64,000 nt of DNA from Sporosarcina sp. NCCP-2222 (GTDB taxonomy: Bacteria > Bacillota > Bacilli > Bacillales_A > Planococcaceae), in NCBI RefSeq assembly GCF_023168145.1, contig NZ_BQYK01000008.1:7302-71301 (forward strand), written 5' to 3'. Each line of letters opens with the position of its first letter. The stretch's first letter is position 1. Of this stretch, positions 57,229 to 64,000 are shown piece after piece. Under the pieces are notes generated by a model. That model worked only from the letters and a program-made list of their open reading frames with translations, had not been told where the DNA came from and did no database searches. The position numbers and the translations under genes were made by a program.

Positions 57229-58020
57229 ATGACGTACTACGCAAAAACAAAAAAAGAATATGAACAGCTCACTCCAGGACTTAAGAAAGTTGCCGAGGTA
57301 TTGCTTCACAATCCAATCCTCTTTGCAACCCATCCGGCCAAGAAGATTGCCCAAGTACTGGATGTAAGTGAAACAATGGTCGTCCGCTTTTCTAAAGCCA
57401 TTGGTTACGATGGATTTGGTTCTCTTCAGGCAGATGTTCAGCGCAGCCTATTGACGATCGGCCCACCAGAAGAAAAAAACGCAGATAAGCATCCTTTTAG
57501 TGTCGTAATGGAAAGCGACAGTAAAAATATTATTCAAATTGCGGATAGTCTGGAATGGGATGTCGCGGAGAAAATTGTGGAATGTCTGGTCGGAGCAGAG
57601 ACAATTAAAGTAATTGGTTACTATCAATCCTTTGCCTATGCACACTGGTTTACGGTTCTGCTGAACACGTTGCTTGGAAATACTTCCTTATACCGCCCGG
57701 AAACGGATATTGGTATCACCAAACAAGGAAGTACGCACTGCGTGGTCATTTTCTCTTATTATCGTTATGCGCTAGGGACGATCCGTTTGGCGGAAGAGGC
57801 TCGTCAAAATGGGAATGAAGTGATTTTGATCACAGATTCCCTATCATCGCCAGTTGTAGAATTTGCGGATCATACACTTGTCATTCCCATCGCACAAAAA
57901 TCTGTTTTGGAAAAAGGGCCTGCCACCTTTTCCGTGTTAAATAGCCTTTTGCTACATATCGCAAATCGAATCGGCAAGCTGGATCTCATCAATCCGACAA
58001 ACAATTATTATATAAAGTAA
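57229..58020 (+). CDS. MurR/RpiR family transcriptional regulator
   Basis: This 263-residue regulator has an N-terminal helix-turn-helix (about 1-75, with A-Q-V-L-D-V-S-E-T-M-V-V-R-F-S-K-A-I-G-Y-D-G-F) and a C-terminal SIS domain (about 115-240). SIS domains usually bind phosphosugars, but here the target genes handle amino acid derivatives, so the effector may differ. AAGAAGGATTGG precedes the ATG. The perfect palindrome directly upstream is its probable operator. The M20 gene starts 18 bases after it, so the regulator is the first gene of the operon it likely controls. Confidence 0.9.
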   Translation: MTYYAKTKKEYEQLTPGLKKVAEVLLHNPILFATHPAKKIAQVLDVSETMVVRFSKAIGYDGFGSLQADVQRSLLTIGPPEEKNADKHPFSVVMESDSKNIIQIADSLEWDVAEKIVECLVGAETIKVIGYYQSFAYAHWFTVLLNTLLGNTSLYRPETDIGITKQGSTHCVVIFSYYRYALGTIRLAEEARQNGNEVILITDSLSSPVVEFADHTLVIPIAQKSVLEKGPATFSVLNSLLLHIANRIGKLDLINPTNNYYIK

Positions 58021-58038
58021 TCTAAGGGGGCTTTTCAA

Positions 58039-59175
58039 TTGGTTAATCAATTCAAGGAACAAGTACTAAACACATTCAATCATTTACACACAAATCCAGA
58101 ACTAAGCTGGGAAGAAGTAAATACAACAGCCTACATCAAGAAACAGCTGGAGGAAGCTGGCTGTACTGTTACTGCTTTTGATGATTGCACCGGAGTCTTT
58201 GGAGATATTGGAAATTTCTCCGGAGATGTGCCGATTGTTGCCGTACGCGCCGATATGGATGCATTATGGCAGGAAGTGGACGGTGAAATGAAAGCGAACC
58301 ATTCATGCGGCCATGATGCCCATATGACGATGGTGCTCGGTGTGCTTTGGAATATTAAAGACCGGCCGGATATTTTGGAGCGGATTGGCATCCGTTTCAT
58401 CTTTCAGCCCGCCGAAGAAGTTGGCAGCGGGGCGTTGAAGCTTGTCGAAAAAGGCGCGGTCGACAATGTCGATTTTTATTACGGCATCCATCTTCGGCCG
58501 TTTCAAGAAACAGAGAACGGAAAAGCAGCTCCTGCAATCATTCATGGGGCGACTGGTTCCATCGAATTCGAAATTCGAGGGGATGATGCCCATGGCGCAC
58601 GTCCGCATCTCACCCATAATGCAGTTGAAATCGGCACCTATATCGTCAATGCAATTCATACCATTCATCTGGATCCGAATGTGGCCCATTCGGCGAAAGT
58701 GACGCGCTTTCTTGCAGGCGGACGCAATACGAACATCATTCCTGGGAACGCCTCCTTGGCAGTCGATCTTCGCGCACAGCAAAATGACGCCATGGAGCAG
58801 CTTGTCAAACGGGTGCATGCCGTTTTGGATTCCGCTCGCAGTTTATTTAATGTGACGATCAATATTACGGAAGATAGCGGCATAGCGGCAGCCGAAGTCC
58901 ATCCAGAAGCTGAGGAGATGGCCCGAAAAGCGATCGTTAAGGTTTTAGGTGAAGAAAACACGACAGCGCCAATCATCACACCAGGCGGAGACGACTTTCA
59001 CTTTTACACAATCAAGAAACCGCATTTGAAAGCGACCATGGTCGGACTGGGCTGCGGTCTCCAGCCTGGCCTCCACCATCCAAACATGACATTTGATCGG
59101 GACGCCATGTTCAATGGCATTGAAGTACTTACCAAGATTCTTGAACTGCATGCGAAAGGGGAAAATGAAGAATGA
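58039..59175 (+). CDS. M20 family N-acyl amino acid amidohydrolase
   Basis: This 378-residue metal-dependent amidohydrolase (M20D subgroup) cleaves acyl groups from N-acylamino acids. Metal ligands are seen in S-C-G-H-D-A-H-M (near residue 90), P-A-E-E-V-G-S-G-A (near 125), and H-L-R near 149; the dimerisation domain is at about 170-285. A C-terminal His sits in G-L-H-H-P-N-M. The TTG start follows AAGGGGG. The racemase gene overlaps by 4 bases. The pair matches the known deacylase-plus-NSAR systems that convert D- to L-amino acids through N-acyl forms; the acyl group is not known. Confidence 0.88.
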   Translation: MVNQFKEQVLNTFNHLHTNPELSWEEVNTTAYIKKQLEEAGCTVTAFDDCTGVFGDIGNFSGDVPIVAVRADMDALWQEVDGEMKANHSCGHDAHMTMVLGVLWNIKDRPDILERIGIRFIFQPAEEVGSGALKLVEKGAVDNVDFYYGIHLRPFQETENGKAAPAIIHGATGSIEFEIRGDDAHGARPHLTHNAVEIGTYIVNAIHTIHLDPNVAHSAKVTRFLAGGRNTNIIPGNASLAVDLRAQQNDAMEQLVKRVHAVLDSARSLFNVTINITEDSGIAAAEVHPEAEEMARKAIVKVLGEENTTAPIITPGGDDFHFYTIKKPHLKATMVGLGCGLQPGLHHPNMTFDRDAMFNGIEVLTKILELHAKGENEE

Positions 59176-60317
59176 AATCTGTAACCATTAAAGAAGTCAT
59201 ACTCCACCATATCAACGTATCACTGATCGCACCTTTTACGACAAGCTTTGGCACAATGCAACATAAGGATGTCTGCCTCGTGGAAGTTATCGATGAGTCA
59301 GGACTGTCCGGCTGGGGAGAAACCGTAACAAGCGACGAACCGTACTACAATGAGGAAACAACTTTCACCACTGTTTATATGCTGAAGGAGTTCTTGATTC
59401 CCCGCGTTATCCATAAGGAGATCAAACATGCTGAGGACGTTCACGATATGCTGCAATTTGTACGCCGCAACAATATTGCGAAAGCCGCAATCGAAACTGC
59501 TATTTGGGACGTCTTTGCCAAAAAGAACGGCCAATCGATCGCAGAACTGTTAGGCGGCCGGAAGCATGAAATCGAAGTCGGAAAAAGCATTGGCATCCAA
59601 AAGGATCCAGCAACGCTTGTCGAAAAGGTCCGGGTATATGTCGAAGAAGGCTTCCGGAAAATAAAAGTGAAGATCAAACCCGGTGCCGACATTGATTATA
59701 TTGCCGCGGTACGAGAAGTATTTCCCGATATCCCACTAATGGCGGATGCGAATTCCGCCTACACATTGGCAGATATCAATCACTTAAAACAGCTAGACCG
59801 CTTCCAGCTCATGATGATCGAACAGCCACTTGCGCACGACGATATTATCGACCATGCCACACTGCAAAAAGAACTGCAAACACCGATCTGTCTGGATGAA
59901 AGCATCCATACGTTGGAGGATGCTAGAAAAGCGATTGAACTGGGCAGCTGCAAAATCATTAATATTAAGATTGGCCGGGTCGGCGGGCTGACAGAATCGA
60001 AACGGATACATGATCTCTGTGAGGCGAATCAAATTCCTGTTTGGTGTGGCGGCATGCTTGAAACCGGAGTTGGCCGGGCGCACAACATCCAGTTGACGAC
60101 ACTGGCAAACTTTACGATACCAGGCGACACTGCCCCTTCCTCCCACTATTGGGAAGAAGATATCGTAACACCGGAAATCACAATGAACCATGGCATCATT
60201 AGTGTCCCTTCCGGCACTGGTATCGGATACGAGATCGATAAAGAGAAGCTGGCCAGAGTCTTATTACGGACTGAAAAGGTAACTTCGTCCGATAGCTCCC
60301 ACCCTATTCCTTCTTAA
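59172..60317 (+). CDS. N-acylamino acid racemase / OSBS-family enolase superfamily enzyme
   Basis: This 381-residue enzyme of the enolase superfamily has the two-Lys acid/base pair in I-K-V-K-I-K-P-G (near 164) and N-I-K-I-G-R-V-G-G (near 265). Metal ligands are D-A-N-S-A-Y (Asp near 190), M-I-E-Q-P-L (Glu) and C-L-D-E-S-I (Asp). C-G-G-M-L-E and G-R-A-H-N are typical of the NSAR/OSBS group, which racemises N-succinylamino acids or makes o-succinylbenzoate. No menaquinone genes lie nearby, so racemase activity with the M20 partner is more likely than MenC. It ends before a strong terminator. Confidence 0.86.
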   Translation: MKSVTIKEVILHHINVSLIAPFTTSFGTMQHKDVCLVEVIDESGLSGWGETVTSDEPYYNEETTFTTVYMLKEFLIPRVIHKEIKHAEDVHDMLQFVRRNNIAKAAIETAIWDVFAKKNGQSIAELLGGRKHEIEVGKSIGIQKDPATLVEKVRVYVEEGFRKIKVKIKPGADIDYIAAVREVFPDIPLMADANSAYTLADINHLKQLDRFQLMMIEQPLAHDDIIDHATLQKELQTPICLDESIHTLEDARKAIELGSCKIINIKIGRVGGLTESKRIHDLCEANQIPVWCGGMLETGVGRAHNIQLTTLANFTIPGDTAPSSHYWEEDIVTPEITMNHGIISVPSGTGIGYEIDKEKLARVLLRTEKVTSSDSSHPIPS

Positions 60318-60325
60318 CACAACAC

Positions 60326-60366
60326 CACCTGTATCGGGAATGCTTTTCCGGTACAGGTGTTTTTAG
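60326..60366 (+). terminator. Terminator of the rpiR-M20-racemase operon
   Basis: CACCTGTATCGG and CCGGTACAGGTG form a 12-bp stem (one G-T pair) with a 10-base loop, followed by TTTTTAG. Confidence 0.9.
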
Positions 60367-60843
60367 TAGCATATGCTACCTGTCAACCTAGTCATTTCCT
60401 CTCCGTTCACCTTTACTTTCCAAGGAATTAAAACCCATTTTATTTGAAAAACCTCTTTCTTCCCTTCAAGCATTCCTTCTCATCCGGGTCATAGTATTCA
60501 TTTAAAAATGAAAAGATCAAAAAAGTCTAAAGTCCCATTTTTAATATATATATTAAGTTTCCTTATTTATCAACGTTTTGTAACACTCATGCAACAATGC
60601 ACATTACCAAGACATAGAGTAAAACTACTGTAATTTATTTATGAACTTAGTAATATACTATCAATTTGGATTTTTTAGATAATAATATATAGATTACGAC
60701 CTTTTTTTCATGTACTGTAAGAGTAGACAACGAGATAAACAGACGTCGACACCAAAGAGGACCTGCAATCAAAATGGAGGGGGGAAATGGTGTTTTTCTT
60801 TTTGTTCTTTTGCAGGTTCTAAAAAATCAAGGGAGGAATGAAA
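60367..60843 (+). other. Long upstream region of the protease gene
   Basis: No gene was found. The region holds a perfect 16-bp palindrome (TTAATATA and its complement, 60541-60556), AT-rich promoter-like stretches around 60600-60660 (for example TATACT near 60656), and a late hairpin where AGGACCTGCAA (about 60757) pairs with TTGCAGGTTCT (about 60811-60821) around a 40-base loop. The last precedes the GGGAGG site. Such long regions are common before extracellular protease genes, which have several regulators. Confidence 0.5.
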
Positions 60844-63800
60844 TTGAGGAAACGGGGTCAAATACGGTTTTTCAGCATCGTCGCAACTGTCATTATGGTC
60901 TTCTCGCTACTTACGCCTAGTTTTGCGAATGCCGAGCTGAATAAATTGAGTGAGTCTCTGCGCGGATCAAGCGGGCTTTCTAAAGAAAAAGTAAGCCAAC
61001 ACTTGCTTGATGACTTCAAGAAAGATGAAATGGTCACGTTTTTAATTAAGTTCAAGGAAAAGGCGGATACGGAGAAAGTGGCTGCTGAAGCAAAAGCGCA
61101 AGCCAAACAATCTAATTTATCCGCAAAGCAAACGGTGATGATGGCGCGTTCGGCGGTCGTTTCCGAATTGCGTGCAACTTCTCTCGAATCTCAGCAAAAT
61201 GTCCAACAATATCTTGAACAGCAAGCGAAAGAAGGAAAGGCAAAGGAAATCACTTCTTATTACATCGTTAACGGCATGTCCGTAACAGCGACAAAAGAAG
61301 TAGCAGAAGCGCTAGCCACATTCGAAGAAGTTGAGAAAGTTCTTCCGAATGAAATGCGCCAGCTCCATACGACAAAAGTGGAAGATACAGCTGCTCCTAC
61401 AGCTGAAATTGCGAACGTCGAATGGAATATCGAAAGAGTCAACGCTCCTCAAGTATGGAATATGGGCATTGACGGAACTGGAACAGTCGTTGCAAGCATC
61501 GATACAGGAGTCCAGTGGGATCACCCTGCATTGAAATCAAAATATCGCGGGTACAATTCAGCTACTGGAGCAGTGGACCATAATTACAACTGGTTTGATG
61601 CAACAGCTGGCAGGACAACTCCTTACGATGATTTGGAACACGGCACACACGTTACCGGCACAATGGTCGGGAGCGAGCCGAACGGCAGCAACCAAATCGG
61701 TGTCGCACCTGGTGCGAAATGGATCGCTGTTAAAGCGTTCACAGCAGCAGGCGGTTCCGACCGCGATCTTTTGGCTGCAGCTCAATGGATTTTAGCACCA
61801 ACTGATGCGAACGGCAATCCTCGTGTCGACTTGGCTCCTGATGTTGTTAACAACTCTTGGGGTGGTGGCCGTGGTCTAGACGAGTGGTATCGTGACGTTG
61901 TTATTAACTGGCGTGCAGCTCAGATCTTCCCTGAATTCTCTGCCGGCAATACAACACTTTCAAATCCTGGAGGCCCTGGCTCAGTCGCAGCGCCATCCAA
62001 CTACCCAGAATCATTTGCAACTGGCGCTACAGATATTAACGACAAAGTAGCGTCATTCTCACTACGTGGCCCATCGCCATATAATCACATTAAGCCAGAC
62101 ATCTCCGCTCCTGGCGTAAATATTCGTTCCTCCATCCCTGGCGGCGGCTATGAAGGCGGATGGAATGGCACATCAATGGCAGGACCTGCCGTTTCCGGTG
62201 TAGCCGCATTGCTCCGTTCAGCCAATGCCAATATTACAGTTGAAGAAATGGAACAAATTTTACTTTCCACTGCAAGACCGTTGACAGACAGCACATATCC
62301 TACAACACCAAATCATGGTTATGGATACGGACTGGTTGATGCCTACGCGGCAGTTTCCTCCATTGCCAGCGGACTTGGTAAATTGGAAGGACAAGTAACA
62401 AAGCAAGGGGACGATTCACAACCGCCTACTTTTGAGCACTCTGCCCCTGCTGAGACTTACGAAGGAATGGATTTAGATCTTTCCATCTCGGTTAAGGATA
62501 ACATCAGCGTTTCTTCCGTAACATTGAATTACAAAGATGCAAATGGCCAATGGCAGTCAATGGAAGCAACACGTAAATCCGGAGACTACCTAGATGGAAC
62601 TTACGGAGTCAAAATTACAGGCGACAAGATTTCCGGTCAATCGTTCATATATAAGTGGACAGTTAATGACTTCGGCAATAATGTTGTCACAAGCCCTGAA
62701 TATACAGTTCTTGTAAAACCAGGCATCACAGTCGGCTATTTCGAAAACTTCGAACAATCGCCTGTCGGCTGGACGTCATTTGGAAATAATAACAGCTGGC
62801 AGTGGGGTGTTCCAACTTCCGGTCCTGGACGCGCGTCCTCTGGAGAGAAAGTATATGCGACAAATCTTGCTGGCAACTATGACAGCAATATGAACGCAAC
62901 CCTCGTCATGCCTCCAGTTGATTTGCCAGAAGGCAATTCATTCTTGCAATTCAAGCAATGGCATGATTTCGAACAGTCTTCCTCAGGAAGAGCGTGGGAT
63001 TACGGACATGTATTTATCTCCACGGACAGAGAAAATTGGACACAGCTTTTGATGGTGCAAGGAGCATCAAATGGCTGGATCGACGCGGAAGTAAATCTAT
63101 CTGAATATAGCGGCCAACGCGTTTATCTTGGATTCAATGCATTCTCTGATGGCAGTGTTGTCCGTCAAGGCTGGTATATCGATGATGTGGCTCTAAGCGG
63201 CACATCTGCAGCTGGAAAAGGTTCATTGCAGCCAATCAAAAACAAATTGGGTTCAAATGATGCTTCCGGATTGGAAAACATCAAAAACAATGGCTTGAAG
63301 AAGCCTGATGGATTGATTGAAAAAGGCAAGGACGCAATGGAAACACCTGTCGACCCTAAAACAATCAAACCTGCAATGCCGAAAGAAGAAGCAGCTCCAC
63401 CAGTTGATGGAAACATCGGACCAGTACTTCTGCCTCTTGGTGCTCAAGTGAGCATTCTCGAGACAGACAGATCCGTTTACACAAATCCTGCAAATGGATC
63501 GTACTCAATGACTTTAGGAGCCGGCACATTCACTGCTAAAGCAGAAGCGTACGGCTACCAGTCCAAAGTACAATCCGTCACGATCAATGCAGATGAAACA
63601 ACTACTGCAAACTTCACGCTTGAAGAAATGGCGCAAGCTACTATTACAGGTACAGTAACAGATTCTTCTTCAGGTGAACCAATTGCCGGGGCAACATTGT
63701 TGCTAGTAGAAGATGCAAACATTGCGCCAGTTGAAACGGATGCATCCGGGCAGTTCTCTATTACGGCATATGAAGGCGATTATACTTTGAAAATAATCGC

Positions 63801-64000
63801 ACGCGGCTATCACCCGCAAGAAGCAGCCGTTTCCATCGGCGGACAATCGACGTATGACTTTGCATTGGAGCCTTTCTTCACATATCCTGGCGACGTAATC
63901 GGATATGATGATGGAACTGCGGAAAATGCACGTGCATTCTATGATGCCGGCAACGGCTGGGGTGTCAGGATGTCACTCCCTGAAGGAAACGATTCTGGTA
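60844..64000 (+). CDS. bpr: Bacillopeptidase F-like secreted serine protease, 3' end missing
   Basis: This is a subtilisin-family (S8) protease, 1052 codons visible. Residues 1-29 are a signal peptide ending A-N-A; a pro-domain of the I9 type follows (to about 185). Catalytic residues are Asp220 (S-I-D-T-G), His266 (E-H-G-T-H-V-T-G), oxyanion Asn369 (S-A-G-N) and Ser444 (N-G-T-S-M-A-G-P). After about 510 come a beta-rich domain, an immune-inhibitor-A-like lectin domain (about 640-780), a Lys/Pro linker, and carboxypeptidase-regulatory-like repeats (from about 865). This order matches bacillopeptidase F. The TTG at 60844 is 7 bases after GGGAGG; an ATG at 60838 is in frame but too close. Confidence 0.92.
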   Translation, partial: MRKRGQIRFFSIVATVIMVFSLLTPSFANAELNKLSESLRGSSGLSKEKVSQHLLDDFKKDEMVTFLIKFKEKADTEKVAAEAKAQAKQSNLSAKQTVMMARSAVVSELRATSLESQQNVQQYLEQQAKEGKAKEITSYYIVNGMSVTATKEVAEALATFEEVEKVLPNEMRQLHTTKVEDTAAPTAEIANVEWNIERVNAPQVWNMGIDGTGTVVASIDTGVQWDHPALKSKYRGYNSATGAVDHNYNWFDATAGRTTPYDDLEHGTHVTGTMVGSEPNGSNQIGVAPGAKWIAVKAFTAAGGSDRDLLAAAQWILAPTDANGNPRVDLAPDVVNNSWGGGRGLDEWYRDVVINWRAAQIFPEFSAGNTTLSNPGGPGSVAAPSNYPESFATGATDINDKVASFSLRGPSPYNHIKPDISAPGVNIRSSIPGGGYEGGWNGTSMAGPAVSGVAALLRSANANITVEEMEQILLSTARPLTDSTYPTTPNHGYGYGLVDAYAAVSSIASGLGKLEGQVTKQGDDSQPPTFEHSAPAETYEGMDLDLSISVKDNISVSSVTLNYKDANGQWQSMEATRKSGDYLDGTYGVKITGDKISGQSFIYKWTVNDFGNNVVTSPEYTVLVKPGITVGYFENFEQSPVGWTSFGNNNSWQWGVPTSGPGRASSGEKVYATNLAGNYDSNMNATLVMPPVDLPEGNSFLQFKQWHDFEQSSSGRAWDYGHVFISTDRENWTQLLMVQGASNGWIDAEVNLSEYSGQRVYLGFNAFSDGSVVRQGWYIDDVALSGTSAAGKGSLQPIKNKLGSNDASGLENIKNNGLKKPDGLIEKGKDAMETPVDPKTIKPAMPKEEAAPPVDGNIGPVLLPLGAQVSILETDRSVYTNPANGSYSMTLGAGTFTAKAEAYGYQSKVQSVTINADETTTANFTLEEMAQATITGTVTDSSSGEPIAGATLLLVEDANIAPVETDASGQFSITAYEGDYTLKIIARGYHPQEAAVSIGGQSTYDFALEPFFTYPGDVIGYDDGTAENARAFYDAGNGWGVRMSLPEGNDSG

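Overview
The window is a chromosomal segment of a low-GC, Gram-positive, endospore-forming and motile bacterium. It is most likely a member of the Planococcaceae/Caryophanaceae (Sporosarcina-like). The evidence is a gamma-type small acid-soluble spore protein, a PdaA cortex deacetylase, sigma-G, sigma-D and sigma-B type promoters, motAB, an S-layer-homology surface protein, many TTG/GTG starts behind strong AGGAGG sites, and gene blocks in the Bacillus subtilis order (yfhF-recX-yfhH-yfhP-mutY-sspE-ygaC-ygaD). No rRNA, tRNA, CRISPR array or intact transposase was found.

Layout. 1-5.2 kb: a dipeptide ABC transporter operon on the minus strand (dppD-dppF-dppA-dppB-dppC, last gene cut by the window edge). 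5.2-13.5 kb: the yga/yfh housekeeping and spore block. 13.5-14.0 kb: an array of about 24 units of 20 bp between convergent genes. 14-20 kb: MFS transporter, OsmC protein, class I fumarase and a ZosA-type metal ATPase with two Fur-family boxes. 20-32 kb: YihY, YtxH, an alanine/sodium symporter, UPF0435, motAB, AmpS, carbonic anhydrase, an acetyltransferase, PepF, a TspO-like protein, ThiT under a TPP riboswitch, and a methionine aminopeptidase. 33.0-33.3 kb: a second, unrelated array of 20-21 bp units, again between convergent genes. 33-43 kb: DEAD-box helicase, amidase, FbpA-like peptide, chemoreceptor, an ATP-grasp ligase resembling D-aspartate ligase, a pseudouridine synthase, a tyrosine phosphatase gene broken by one in-frame TGA, and an S-layer-anchored coiled-coil protein. 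43.2-43.8 kb: a repeat-flanked insertion-like segment. 44-47 kb: phosphodiesterase, an RsbR-type stressosome protein and a LysM/3D cell-wall protein.

47.7-54.3 kb is the most striking locus. A single promoter and a compact folded 5' leader precede six tightly packed genes: speD, speA, speE, speB, carboxy(nor)spermidine dehydrogenase and carboxy(nor)spermidine decarboxylase. The first four make putrescine from arginine and spermidine by the decarboxy-AdoMet route; the last two encode the alternative aspartate-semialdehyde route. Two normally alternative spermidine pathways are thus co-transcribed.

55.7-60.3 kb holds a YfcC-type transporter divergent from an RpiR regulator, an M20 amidohydrolase and an N-acylamino-acid racemase/OSBS-family enzyme. 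The divergent promoters lie inside one 22-bp-arm palindrome, suggesting a self-regulated module for N-acyl or D-amino acids. The window ends inside a bacillopeptidase F-like secreted protease.
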